NCBI RefSeq assembly: GCF_023913515.1
Contig: NZ_CP099391.1
Coordinates: forward strand, 2,604,001 to 2,668,000
From: Natronococcus sp. CG52
GTDB lineage: Archaea; Halobacteriota; Halobacteria; Halobacteriales; Natrialbaceae
Direction of reading: 5' to 3'
Length of the DNA: 64,000 nt
Shown here piece by piece: positions 1-8,717 of the stretch (within the stretch, counting starts at the first letter, position 1; the number at the start of each line of letters is the position of its first letter). Below the pieces are notes generated by a model. It saw only the letters and a list, made by a program, of their open reading frames with translations. It ran no database searches and was not told the origin of the DNA. Position numbers and translations under genes: made by a program.

Positions 1-90
1 CGATTGAAGGGTGAATCACCGACGAAATTCGTCAGTTCTCCTGCCGGCAGCAATCAGTCGTTTCAAGTTCGCTAGCGAGCCATATCAGCC

Positions 91-1104
91 ATGGACGAGC
101 GAAATCGGCGCGCATTTCTTCTCGGAGGGTTCGGGGCCATCACCGTCTTTGCCGTTCTGTTCTTCGTCGTCGGGGCGGATCGCGTCATCGACTCGCTCCT
201 GTCCGCGGAGCCGTCCCTGGTCGTCGTGACGTTCGCGCTCGCGCTGTGCTGGCTGGCCGCCTGGAGTCTGATGCTCCGGACCGTCCTTACCGCGCTCGGC
301 GTCGACGTTCCGATCTCCACGGCGTTTTTCGTCTACGCCGGCGCCGTCTTCGCCAACAACGTCACCCCCTTTGGCCAGGCCGGCGGAGAGCCGGTTGCTG
401 CGGCACTCATCTCGAAGGTCTCCGATTCTCGCTACGAGACCGGCCTCGCCGGCATCGCGAGCGTCGACGTCCTCAACGTCATCCCCTCCGTCTCGCTCGT
501 CCTCGTTGGCGTCGGCTACTACGCGACCACTACCGCCGTCAGTGAACGCCTCGAGACCGCCGTCGGCTCGGCGCTCGCACTGATCGGCGGGATCGTCCTC
601 GGTCTCGCGCTCGTTTGGCGGCACCGGCAGACGGTAATCGACCGCCTCCCGGCCATCGTTGCACCCCGCGTCGGCCGATTCGCCGGGTCCGACCCCGCTA
701 CGCTCGAGGGGGATCTCGCGGACCGGATCCGACGATTCTTCGGGAACATCGAGCGCGTCGCGACTGACCGGTGGCGTCTCGCCGCCGCCGTCGGGCTCTC
801 GCTGGCCGGCTGGCTCTTCCAGACGGCCGCACTCGCGGCGGCGTTCGCCGCCCTCGGGTACAGCGTCCCACCGTACGTCCTGTTATTCGTGATTCCACTG
901 GCCAACCTCGCCGGTGCAGCCCCGCTCCCGGGCGGGCTCGGCGGGGTCGAAGCCGCGTTCGTCACGCTGCTCGTGCCGACGACCGGCATCGAGGCGTCGG
1001 CCGTCACGGCGGCCGTCCTCATCTTTCGGGGCGCGATCTACTGGATGCCCGTCCTGATCGGCGGCGTGTCGGTGTCGGCGTTCGGCGTCCGGACGCTTCG
1101 GTGA
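91..1104 (+). CDS. Flippase-like membrane protein (lysylphosphatidylglycerol synthase TM-like family)
   Basis: This 337-residue protein is an integral membrane protein with about eight hydrophobic segments, starting at residues 8-28. It contains the NNVTPFGQAGGEP stretch and a late glycine-rich motif (GAAPLPGGLGGVEAAF) typical of the UPF0104 family, the transmembrane half of lysylphosphatidylglycerol synthase. In archaea such proteins stand alone and are thought to move or flip lipid-linked substrates; the substrate cannot be told here. The soluble aminoacyl-transferase domain of the bacterial enzyme is absent, as is usual for the archaeal family. The ATG at 91 gives a start just before the first membrane segment. 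Family assignment is firm, function is not. Confidence 0.8.
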   Translation: MDERNRRAFLLGGFGAITVFAVLFFVVGADRVIDSLLSAEPSLVVVTFALALCWLAAWSLMLRTVLTALGVDVPISTAFFVYAGAVFANNVTPFGQAGGEPVAAALISKVSDSRYETGLAGIASVDVLNVIPSVSLVLVGVGYYATTTAVSERLETAVGSALALIGGIVLGLALVWRHRQTVIDRLPAIVAPRVGRFAGSDPATLEGDLADRIRRFFGNIERVATDRWRLAAAVGLSLAGWLFQTAALAAAFAALGYSVPPYVLLFVIPLANLAGAAPLPGGLGGVEAAFVTLLVPTTGIEASAVTAAVLIFRGAIYWMPVLIGGVSVSAFGVRTLR

Positions 1105-1173
1105 CCGCTCGATCGCCGAGTCGACCGATCGGTTAATCCCCGTCCGGCACGGATAGTCGACCGTCTACTCGAC

Positions 1174-1671
1174 ATGTATCGGGGAGGTCACGCCGGATTC
1201 AACGCGTTGCTGTACGCCCCGTTCGTCCCGCTGGTGAGCCGCTACTGGTCGCTCGAGATAGCGCTGGTGGGTGCAGTGATCGCCGTCGGTATCGCAAACC
1301 TGCCGGATATCGATCAGTTTCTGCCGCGGCTCCCTCACCGCGGACCGACGCACACGGTCTGGTTCGCCGCCCTCGTCGGACTGCTCGCCGGCGGCGGAAC
1401 CGCGCTTGCCGCCCGCTCGACCCCGCAGGCGTTCCAGTTCGGCTTCGTCGTCGGAACCTGTAGCGTCCTCGCCCACCTCGCGGGCGACGTGGTGACACCG
1501 ATGGGGATCAGCCCCTTCGCCCCCCTCTCGCGATTCCACGTCACGCTCGACTGGTTCAAATCCAGGAACAGCCGGATCAATCGAGTCGTTCTACTCGTCG
1601 GCCTGTCGGCGCTGATCGCGTCGCTGCTCGTTACGATCGGACCGCCGACGGCGTTCGTCCACCCGAGCTAA
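1174..1671 (+). CDS. YdjM/DUF457-like membrane-bound metal-dependent hydrolase
   Basis: This 165-residue membrane protein shows the family signature: LPDID near residue 43, HRGPTHT near residue 53, and HLAGDVVTPMG around residue 108. The conserved His and Asp residues are the expected metal ligands. Proteins of this family (LexA-binding inner-membrane hydrolase-like, DUF457) have no established substrate. The gene lies 69 bases downstream of the flippase-like gene on the same strand and may be co-transcribed. A second member of the family lies about 100 bases further on, on the opposite strand. Confidence 0.8.
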   Translation: MYRGGHAGFNALLYAPFVPLVSRYWSLEIALVGAVIAVGIANLPDIDQFLPRLPHRGPTHTVWFAALVGLLAGGGTALAARSTPQAFQFGFVVGTCSVLAHLAGDVVTPMGISPFAPLSRFHVTLDWFKSRNSRINRVVLLVGLSALIASLLVTIGPPTAFVHPS

Positions 1672-1772
1672 TCGACATTCGGAAGAGTCCACGTCACGCC
1701 CCTCGTGGCTGCTTCCCGGATCGAAATCGTGACGAGACGACCGCCTCGATCGATAGCGCCTCGAGGGGTCCG

Positions 1773-2252
1773 TCACCGAATCGAGGGCAGGGCGTCCGTC
1801 CGCCACGCGAGGAGTCCGATCGACGCCGCCCAGAGCAGGACCGTCGCGGTCGCTCCGTGAACCGCGATCCCACCGCTCCACGTCGTCTCGAGCGGGAAGA
1901 GCCAGTCGATCCCGGCGGGCGAGAGCGAGTCGATTACGAGATGCGAGCCGATCGCCAGTCCGGCGGCCAGCGCGTCCGTCCGGTTGCGGGAGAGCGCGTA
2001 GGCGGCGAGGACGATCGCCAGGGCGAACAGAGGCGTGTGGGTGAGTCCGCGGTGGACGAACGGCCACCCCCACTCCGCGGGAAAGCAAAAGTCCGCGTCC
2101 GGAAGGAGGCCGAGAACGACCCCGATTCGCGGATCGGCGTCCGTAAATACTCGAACGAGGACACAGGCGACGATCGCGTGCGTGCTGAACGCTCCCGCGA
2201 GAAACAGGATTCGGAACGCGTCCATCGAACCACCTACGGCCGGCGTCACCAT
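1773..2252 (-). CDS. YdjM/DUF457-like membrane-bound metal-dependent hydrolase, second copy
   Basis: This 159-residue membrane protein carries the same family motifs as its neighbour: LLPDADF, HRGLTHT and SHLVIDSLSP, with four to five hydrophobic segments. Sequence outside the motifs differs considerably from the 1174-1671 protein, so the two are diverged paralogues and not a recent duplication. They are convergent. An alternative start at 2225 (MDAFRIL) is preceded by a GGTGG that could act as a ribosome binding site and would place the start directly at the first membrane segment. Catalytic role unknown. Confidence 0.75.
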   Translation of the reverse strand: MVTPAVGGSMDAFRILFLAGAFSTHAIVACVLVRVFTDADPRIGVVLGLLPDADFCFPAEWGWPFVHRGLTHTPLFALAIVLAAYALSRNRTDALAAGLAIGSHLVIDSLSPAGIDWLFPLETTWSGGIAVHGATATVLLWAASIGLLAWRTDALPSIR

Positions 2253-2377
2253 AGCTCGTGCCCGTCACGTGCGGTCGACGCCGGGATCGGGAACCGTGTT
2301 CCGAACCTGAAAGTACGTCGATACTGGCGAAGCGAATATTACGGTCCAAACCAACAATACGAAATTAGGGACTGACA

Positions 2378-2932
2378 ATGGAACTCGTACTGGTACCGCT
2401 ACAACTCGACGAGACACCGACGTGGCTCGAGTCGTTGTTCACGTCGGAACTCGCGTTCGTAGTGTTGCTCGGAATCTGTATCCTCGAGGGTGCGATGATG
2501 TTACGATTCATGCCGAGCGAACTCGTCGTTCCGAGCGCGCTCGTGCTGATCGGCTCGTCGATCCCCGAGACGGTCGTAATCGTCGCTATCGCAGTCGTCG
2601 GGACGACGATCGGACAGGCCATCCTGTTCTATCTCGTCCGCCGTGCTGGACGGGAGTACGTCATTCAGAAGCGATGGTTCCCGCTCACGGAATCGCGACT
2701 CGAGCGATTCGACGGCTGGTTCGACCGCTGGGGTCCCATCGCCGTCGCCGGGAGCAATACGATGTTGTTCGTCAGGGGACTACTCACTGTTCCTGCCGGG
2801 CTTTCGGAGATGAACGGGCGCTCGTTCGTCGCGCTGTCAGTGATCGGTTCGCTGTCCTTCCAATCGATCCTCGCCGCCCTCTACCTCCTCGGTGGCCATC
2901 TCCTCGTCTTCGGGCACTATCACCTCGTTTAA
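2378..2932 (+). CDS. DedA family membrane protein
   Basis: The 184-residue protein has the DedA/SNARE-associated layout: a hydrophobic segment with the E-G-x-x-x-P-x-E-x-x-x-P pattern (LEGAMMLRFMPSELVVPSAL, residues about 37-56), a central cytoplasmic stretch with RFDGWFDRWGP, and the RGLLTVPAGLSEM motif. DedA proteins are involved in lipid (polyprenyl or phospholipid) transport and membrane homeostasis. The stop lies one base from the stop of the convergent arylsulfotransferase-like gene. The exact lipid substrate cannot be inferred. Confidence 0.85.
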   Translation: MELVLVPLQLDETPTWLESLFTSELAFVVLLGICILEGAMMLRFMPSELVVPSALVLIGSSIPETVVIVAIAVVGTTIGQAILFYLVRRAGREYVIQKRWFPLTESRLERFDGWFDRWGPIAVAGSNTMLFVRGLLTVPAGLSEMNGRSFVALSVIGSLSFQSILAALYLLGGHLLVFGHYHLV

Positions 2933-2933
2933 A

Positions 2934-4352
2934 TCAGCCGTCCCGTCGATAGAACGGGAGCCGGAACCGGATTCCGGCGTCGCGAAGTTGCCACCTGATC
3001 TCTAACCCGACCCACGTCAATCCGGAGAGGAGCGCGACGCCGATAGCGGCGAGCTCGGTCGATCCCACCCAGATCGGCGATATAAAGAGGAGACCGTTGT
3101 AAATTCGGTGGGGGAGGTGCTCCTCGAGGAGGTCACCGAGATGCTCGAGCGGATTGAGTTCGAACCCGTCGCCACCGCCGCCGCCGTCGCCGTCATCGTC
3201 ATCGTCGTCGGCCGTGCGGGACTCGAGCCCGAGCTCAGCCGCGCTCTGGCCACCCTCGCTCTCTTCGCCGGTTTCGAGGCGTTCAGCATCGTAGGGGAGC
3301 GTCGACCCGACCTCCCACACGATGTCGCCCGATGCGTTGACCTCAATCACACGGTTACCGTGGGAGTCGACGATGAGCGTGTTCCCGTTGGGAAGCCGGT
3401 CAGCATCACGAGGCCACTGAATCCGATCGTCCGCCCACTGCCAGGTCCGGTTCCACTCACCATCCTCGCGCTGGAACTCCTGGACCCGCCCGTTCTCGGA
3501 GTCGGCGACGACGACGGCTGGCCCGCCCCGAGATTCGGCGATATAGTCGGGGTTGTGCTGTTCGTACTGGGTGTCGTAGTCGTTCTCGCTCCCGAGCGTC
3601 CAGTCGTCGATCAGTCCCTCCTCCGGATCGAGGAAGACGACCTGATCCTGATTCCGAAGGCTGGCCATGATTCGTCCCTCGTTCTCACCTTCCTCGATGT
3701 ACTCGACGTCGTTGATGTGCGCCCAGTCTTCCGGATACGGGCCAGCTTCCTCGACGGGGAAATCGCTCTGGGCATCCCAGAGCCAGTCGACGACCTCCGT
3801 TTCGGTGTTCACGACGAACACCTGATCCGCGACGATATCGGCGATGGCTACGCGCGTTTCGTTGATGCGGGTCGCATCGTGCCACTCGCCGGCGGTCTCC
3901 TTGTAGTCGTAGCGTTCGTAGAGTACTTCGGTTTCGCCGGTCTCGAGGTCGACTCGCTCGAGGACGTTCAGCGAACATGGTGGATCGCTGCACGTCGGCC
4001 CCTCGGTATAGATCGTGTCCGTTGCGGTGTACTCAACGGTCAGCGGGTCATCTTCGGTCGGATCGACGTCGAAATATTTCGTTCGCGTATTGTTATAGTA
4101 CATGACCTCGCCGTCGGGCGTGTAAGCGGTAATCGTCCCTGCACGCCCCGATTCGGTGATGACCGTGTGATTCTCCGTCTCCTGTGCGTTTGGAACGTCC
4201 GCTTCCGACGCAGTCGAGAGACCGTCTTCTGTCGCTGCACTAGCGAGTACGGCCGCTAAAAGGAGGAGTAGGGCGATGAACGCGATCCGAAGTCGATTCC
4301 GTGAGAGCACCGATCGGACGTCTGCAAGCGTTGGAACCGAACGATTGCTCAC
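2934..4352 (-). CDS. Arylsulfotransferase (ASST) family membrane-anchored protein
   Basis: The 472-residue protein starts with a GTG codon. It has an N-terminal membrane segment (about residues 19-41), a long outward-facing beta-propeller-like region with repeated blades (for example VADSENGRVQEFQ and NTLIVDSHGNRVIEVN) and HINDVEYI, which places it in the arylsulfotransferase family. Next come a run of Asp and Gly (about residues 375-392) and a C-terminal membrane segment near residues 430-450. Family members move sulfate between phenolic compounds, but many archaeal ones are uncharacterised, so the activity is unproven. A TATA-like stretch lies around 4420-4440. Confidence 0.75.
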   Translation of the reverse strand: MSNRSVPTLADVRSVLSRNRLRIAFIALLLLLAAVLASAATEDGLSTASEADVPNAQETENHTVITESGRAGTITAYTPDGEVMYYNNTRTKYFDVDPTEDDPLTVEYTATDTIYTEGPTCSDPPCSLNVLERVDLETGETEVLYERYDYKETAGEWHDATRINETRVAIADIVADQVFVVNTETEVVDWLWDAQSDFPVEEAGPYPEDWAHINDVEYIEEGENEGRIMASLRNQDQVVFLDPEEGLIDDWTLGSENDYDTQYEQHNPDYIAESRGGPAVVVADSENGRVQEFQREDGEWNRTWQWADDRIQWPRDADRLPNGNTLIVDSHGNRVIEVNASGDIVWEVGSTLPYDAERLETGEESEGGQSAAELGLESRTADDDDDDGDGGGGGDGFELNPLEHLGDLLEEHLPHRIYNGLLFISPIWVGSTELAAIGVALLSGLTWVGLEIRWQLRDAGIRFRLPFYRRDG

Positions 4353-4628
4353 AGTTCGGTCACCCTCGAGTATTGAACTGGCATCTGGGCCCTATCGGTT
4401 CCTGTTTCCCGAGCAAGATATTAGTGCTTTTTCTATATTGTCAACTATAACTAGTCGGGTGGATCGACGAAAACGGTAGTGTTTACGTTGAGCATCGTGA
4501 CGGATTGTGAAAGCTTGGAACCGCGATTCTACGGTCGATAGTCTCGTGTGATTGAAATAGTTCAGTAGCGAGAGGTTCGGCGCGTTACTTCTCTGAGGAT
4601 ACGTTCGACAGGTCCCAATTTCCTGCTT

Positions 4629-4811
4629 TCACGACCGATAGCAATCAAACTCCTCTAATTCCCGAACTGTATTCGAAGGCGATAGCTCAGCAAGATGAAG
4701 GCGAATACCGAGCTCCCTCAGTCGATGCAGTATCCGCTCTCGCTCCACAAAACTCAACTCGATCCAGTCTACACCCGCTGAGAAGGTCGATTTTTGGCAC
4801 GAACACCACAA
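4629..4811 (-). pseudogene. IS6-family transposase, N-terminal fragment
   Basis: A short reading frame encodes WIELSFVERERI and GIRLHLAELSPSNTVRELEEF. This matches the N-terminus of haloarchaeal IS6-family (ISH-type) transposases, which normally read DWIELSFVERERTP..GIRLHLAGLSLSNTV. Only about 45 residues of the family remain; the DDE catalytic domain and the terminal repeats are missing. The frame is joined upstream to unrelated sequence. It is a dead remnant of an insertion sequence. Confidence 0.65.
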
Positions 4812-4990
4812 AATACGTCTTCGACGATGTCAGAGTTCGGAAGGCCCGTCACAACCAGATCCGTACTCTCGGCGACTTGAGCGGCCGACATCGCGCCTTT
4901 ACCGCCGATCTCGTCGAGGATCGGGACCGTCTAATCGGGGTAGGCCCCGAGCGAACCGTCGACTGGGTTCGCGAGCAGTAGCTGGTCCCG
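4812..4990 (-). pseudogene. Remnant of a 3-hydroxyisobutyrate-dehydrogenase-like gene
   Basis: Read on the minus strand, this stretch gives GAMSAAQVAESTDLVVTGLP followed by NSDIVEDVF. This resembles the end of the NAD-binding Rossmann domain of beta-hydroxyacid dehydrogenases (AEVAEGADVVVTMLP..VEEV). There is an in-frame stop upstream of it (PD-stop-TVPILDEIGG) and no start, nucleotide-binding glycine motif or catalytic domain. It runs directly into the IS6 fragment on the same strand, so insertion followed by deletion is the likely history. Identification rests on about 35 residues. Confidence 0.4.
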
Positions 4991-5041
4991 ACTCTGAGCG
5001 ACCCGTTCGAACGCAGAAAGCGGTTCAGTTCAGGACGGATC

Positions 5042-6832
5042 CTACTCGACAGTTACGCTCTTCGCCAGATTGCGCGGTTTGTCGATCGGCCGGCCGAGCC
5101 GATTGGCGACCCAGTAGGAGACCAGTTGCAACTGGACGTTCGCCAATACCGGCGTCAGCTGCGGATGCGTCGAGGGGACCTCGAGGACGTGATCCGCATA
5201 CCGCTCAACGGTACCCGGCGCGTCGGTCACCGCGACGACGGGCGCCTCGCGAGCTTCGACCTCTTTGACGTTGCCCAGCGTCTTCTTCAGGCGTGAGCCC
5301 TCGGTCAGGAGCGCAAAGACGGGCGTGTCCTGACTCACGAGCGCCAGTGGCCCGTGCTTCAACTCGCCGGCGGCGAACCCCTCGGCGTGCTTGTACGTAA
5401 TCTCCTTCATCTTCAGCGCACCTTCGAAGGCGACCGGCGCGGTGTACTCCCGGCCAATGAAGAAGAAGGCGTCGGCGTCGACGTACGCGTCGGCGACCTC
5501 ACGGGCGTGCGAGTCGTCGAGGATCGACTGCACTTGGTCCGGCAGTCCGCGCAGCGCCTCGAGGAACGCCGGGGTGGCGTCGCCGGTCAACGCGCCTGCG
5601 ACAAGCGCCAATGCGACCTGCTGGCTCGCGAACGTCTTCGTTGCGGCGACGCCGATCTCGGGCCCGGCCCGGATGTAGCAGACGCGATCACACTCGCGGG
5701 CGGCCGAACTCCCCACAGTGTTGGTCAGCGCAAGCGTCGTTCCTCCTGACCTGTTAGCCTCTCGCAAGGCACGCATCGTGTCCGCGGTCTCGCCGCTCTG
5801 GGTGACGCCGATGACGAGTGTGTCCTCGTCGATCGGCACCGCGTCGGCACGATACTCGCTGGCGAGGAACGACTGCGTTGGCACGCCGCGCTCGCGCAGC
5901 AAGCGGGCGCCGTAGCGCGCGGCGTAGGAGGAGGTGCCGCAGGCGACGAGCTGGACCATCCCCGCGGGCTCGAGTTCAGCCACCTCCTCGAGCGTAATTG
6001 CACCCTCGAACTCCGCGACGCGGCCGCGAAGACACTGGCGGATCGCCCGCGGCTGCTCGTGGATCTCCTTTTTCATGTAGTGGTCGTAGCCGCTTTTGGC
6101 CGCGTCCTCGGGATCCCACGCGATCCGTTCGACCGACGTCTCGACGACGGTCCCCGCTTCGTCGGTCACCGTGACACCGTCGGGTGCAATCGTCGCGAAT
6201 TCGCCGTCCTCGAGGTAGATCACTTCGTCAGTGTACTCGATGAATGCGGGGACGTCGCTCGCCAGGTAGTGGCCGTCGTCGCCGACCCCGAGCACCAGCG
6301 GCGACTCGCGACGGGCGGCGTAGACGGTCTCGCTTCCCTGAAACACCGCTGCGACAGCGTAACTGCCGTCCAGCTGCGCGACCGCCTCTCGGAACGCGCT
6401 CTCGCGGTCGGCGCCCGTCTCGAGGGCCTCCTCGATCAGGTGCGGGATGACTTCGGTGTCGGTGTCACTCGCGAAGTCGTGGCCTCGCGCCGCGAGCTCG
6501 TCGCGCAGCGTCCGGTAGTTTTCGATGATCCCGTTGTGGACGACCGCGACTCGGCCGTCCTCGTCGGTGTGGGGATGGGCGTTGGCGTCCGACGGCGGTC
6601 CGTGGGTACTCCAGCGGGTATGGCCGAGACCGGCCGCACTACTGACGCTGCCGTCGGGCAGTGCCGCCTCGAGCGCTTCTACCGCGCCCTCGCGCTTGTG
6701 GACGTCGAGTTTGCTGTCGGCCAGCGCGACGCCCGCCGAGTCGTAGCCCCGATACTCGAGCCCCTCGAGGCCAGTGAGCAAGACATCGACCGTCGATCGG
6801 TCGTCGCCCGTATAACCGATAATCCCACACAT
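5042..6832 (-). CDS. glmS: Glutamine--fructose-6-phosphate aminotransferase (isomerizing)
   Basis: The 596-residue enzyme converts fructose 6-phosphate and glutamine to glucosamine 6-phosphate, the entry to UDP-N-acetylglucosamine for cell-surface glycans. It begins MCGIIGYTG, so Cys2 is the N-terminal nucleophile of the glutamine amidotransferase domain. HTRWSTHG and HNGIIENY follow in the first 110 residues. Two SIS sugar-isomerase domains follow (CGTSSYA near residue 295, and the ITYKHAEGFAAGELKHGPLAL stretch near 475), and the protein ends with the expected KSVTVE. Length is typical of the family. About 490 bases upstream carry no gene but do hold an inverted repeat. Confidence 0.97.
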   Translation of the reverse strand: MCGIIGYTGDDRSTVDVLLTGLEGLEYRGYDSAGVALADSKLDVHKREGAVEALEAALPDGSVSSAAGLGHTRWSTHGPPSDANAHPHTDEDGRVAVVHNGIIENYRTLRDELAARGHDFASDTDTEVIPHLIEEALETGADRESAFREAVAQLDGSYAVAAVFQGSETVYAARRESPLVLGVGDDGHYLASDVPAFIEYTDEVIYLEDGEFATIAPDGVTVTDEAGTVVETSVERIAWDPEDAAKSGYDHYMKKEIHEQPRAIRQCLRGRVAEFEGAITLEEVAELEPAGMVQLVACGTSSYAARYGARLLRERGVPTQSFLASEYRADAVPIDEDTLVIGVTQSGETADTMRALREANRSGGTTLALTNTVGSSAARECDRVCYIRAGPEIGVAATKTFASQQVALALVAGALTGDATPAFLEALRGLPDQVQSILDDSHAREVADAYVDADAFFFIGREYTAPVAFEGALKMKEITYKHAEGFAAGELKHGPLALVSQDTPVFALLTEGSRLKKTLGNVKEVEAREAPVVAVTDAPGTVERYADHVLEVPSTHPQLTPVLANVQLQLVSYWVANRLGRPIDKPRNLAKSVTVE

Positions 6833-6912
6833 TACGCCGTCACCCGAGCCGCACCTGACCGCGTTCCCCCGCTGACGGTTGTTCCCCAGACAGTCTCCAC
6901 AATCAACATACC

Positions 6913-6936
6913 AACAGTAACAGGAGCGGTACTGTT
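6913..6936 (-). promoter_or_regulatory. Inverted repeat upstream of glmS
   Basis: AACAGTA and TACTGTT form a perfect 7-base inverted repeat separated by ten bases, in an AT-rich patch about 80 bases upstream of the glmS start. On the minus strand, TATA-like AT-rich sequence (AATAACTAAAC) lies just upstream of it. This looks like an operator for glmS. The remainder of 6833-7324 shows no gene that I can support. Confidence 0.35.
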
Positions 6937-7324
6937 TAGTTATTCTGGTTATTACTTTTGGAACTGACTTCGTGTATTATTATCTGAATTTCGTGTTAGG
7001 TAGTAGAACTGATGGAACGGTATCCAAGCCGCTCAGTCGCGCGGTGAGACTTTCGAACGATCCGTCAGCGGGCCGAGAGTCGGACGATCACGCCGTCGTG
7101 ATACGGTTCTTGCTGTCTCCTGTTCGGATCGGCACGCTGACAAACGAATGCGCAGTCAGACAGACGGCTCGGATTCGGTCAGCCGAATCTGCCGCTCTGT
7201 CGCGCTCGTTTGTAGCGCCGGAGTTCGCACGGGAGCCACCCGTTACGCGTCCGGCGACCGCCGCCACAGGGAGGCGTGGGGAGCGCGGTGATCCGTTAGC
7301 CGTCGAACTGGTCCCTACCCGCGA

Positions 7325-8701
7325 TCAGGCCCCTCGATCGCGGCGCAACAGCGCGACCAGAAACTCCGCGTGACACCACGCCAGCGGCTCCGCGAAGGAA
7401 ATTACCTCCCGCTCTTCGAGTGCGGCTGCCATCTCGTCGTAGGCTCGTTGCATGTGCCCGAGTTCCTCGACGATGCGATCCTGTGGGACGTCCCGAAGCA
7501 CGTCGTCGTCGAACTCCTTCTCGTAGTCGAGTCCGGTATCCCACTCCTGCTCGACGAACTGCTCGAAGCGTTCGCGCGTCGAGAGGTGCTCTGGGATGTA
7601 GCCACGCTCGTCGGCGTGGCGCGTCACCGTCGCCAGCACCGCGTCGCCACGCTCGCGCTCCGCCTGGTCGAAACGGAACTGCGCGTGCCAGGCTGTGTAC
7701 TGCATCCACGGACCGTTACCACCGTGCTGGTGGACGTCGAAATCACGGTAGAAGCCTCGGAACCGTTGGATCCCACCCAGTCGCGGGTCCTCGAGGGAAC
7801 TCGCCGCCCGGGTGGCCGCGCGTGCGGCGTGCTCGCCGAACAGATCTTCGAGTCCGAAGTAGTACGGCGCGAACAGCGTGATGTCGGGGCGCTCGTCGCG
7901 TTCTCCGTCGGGGGAGTACCGCCGCGGGACGGGCATCCCCTCGACGGCGAAGCTGCGTTCGACCCCGCCTTCAAGCAGCGTCCGGAACGAGTCGATTCGG
8001 TCGCGAACGGCCGTGACGCCATCGAGGTCGACTGTGTCCGACTCGAGCCGGTCGAGCGCGTCGGCCGCCCGTCTCGAGGCGGCGAGCGCGGCGCAGTTGA
8101 CCCAGAGCGTGTACCCCGATTCGATGCGCCCTTCGTGGATACTGGAGGTGCTCTCGAGGAGATGGGCGTTGGCATCGTAGCATTCGTCTCGGAGCACAGC
8201 GACGGCGGCGCCGATCCGGTCGACGAGCGTCTCGAGAAACGGTTCGTCGAGCGGGCCACCGGCGCTACGCCCTGATAGATCGCCACACTCGGCCATCGCC
8301 TGAATCGCGTGCGAAAGCACGCGGATGCCGTGGGCGACGTTGTCCTCTTGTACATAGATCGAGGTATCGGTGCCGTCGAGCGCGTAACGCTGATACCACC
8401 AGCCGTCTGACTGGACGGCGGCGAAAAAGCGGGCGGCTGCGACGATGTGGTCCCGACACGCCTCTGGCTGGACGCCGGTTTCGATCGCGGCGAGCCAGGC
8501 GCGCGTAATCGAGGCCACGTCGCGCGGGTAAACGTACGGGTACCTGTTGTCGGGGAGACTGGCGAGCGGCACCGCGCCGTCGATCTCGGCGTCGAAGGTC
8601 AGTTCGTCGAGCACCTCGAGGTGGAACGATGGCTCGGCCATCGGCGCCTCGACGTGGTCCGCTACGATTCCGTCATCGGTGGAATGGTCTGTATACCTCA
8701 T
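7325..8701 (-). CDS. GH15-like glycoside hydrolase (glucoamylase-like)
   Basis: The 458-residue protein looks like an alpha/alpha-barrel enzyme of glycoside hydrolase family 15. YPYVYPRDVASITRAW matches the WPRD motif of glucoamylases, the GWWYQRY..QEDNVAHGI stretch matches the substrate-site loop, and SSIHEGRIESGYTLWVNCAAL resembles the region of the catalytic acid. There is no signal peptide, so it should act in the cytoplasm on imported oligosaccharides. It is the last gene of the seven-gene sugar operon, 16 bases after the second ATPase gene. MAEPSFHL at about 8641 is an alternative start. Substrate linkage is not determined. Confidence 0.65.
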   Translation of the reverse strand: MRYTDHSTDDGIVADHVEAPMAEPSFHLEVLDELTFDAEIDGAVPLASLPDNRYPYVYPRDVASITRAWLAAIETGVQPEACRDHIVAAARFFAAVQSDGWWYQRYALDGTDTSIYVQEDNVAHGIRVLSHAIQAMAECGDLSGRSAGGPLDEPFLETLVDRIGAAVAVLRDECYDANAHLLESTSSIHEGRIESGYTLWVNCAALAASRRAADALDRLESDTVDLDGVTAVRDRIDSFRTLLEGGVERSFAVEGMPVPRRYSPDGERDERPDITLFAPYYFGLEDLFGEHAARAATRAASSLEDPRLGGIQRFRGFYRDFDVHQHGGNGPWMQYTAWHAQFRFDQAERERGDAVLATVTRHADERGYIPEHLSTRERFEQFVEQEWDTGLDYEKEFDDDVLRDVPQDRIVEELGHMQRAYDEMAAALEEREVISFAEPLAWCHAEFLVALLRRDRGA

Positions 8702-8717
8702 TCAAAGAGTAGCTGTA

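Noticed and set aside
3108-4259. Long open frame on the plus strand opposite the arylsulfotransferase-like gene (383 codons)
   Set aside because: It has no family features and is a mirror of the real gene, as is common in high-GC DNA where antisense frames stay open.
6972-7373. Plus-strand frame of 133 codons in the gap between glmS and the GH15-like gene
   Set aside because: Composition is unlike haloarchaeal proteins in the first part, and its end overlaps the real GH15-like gene.
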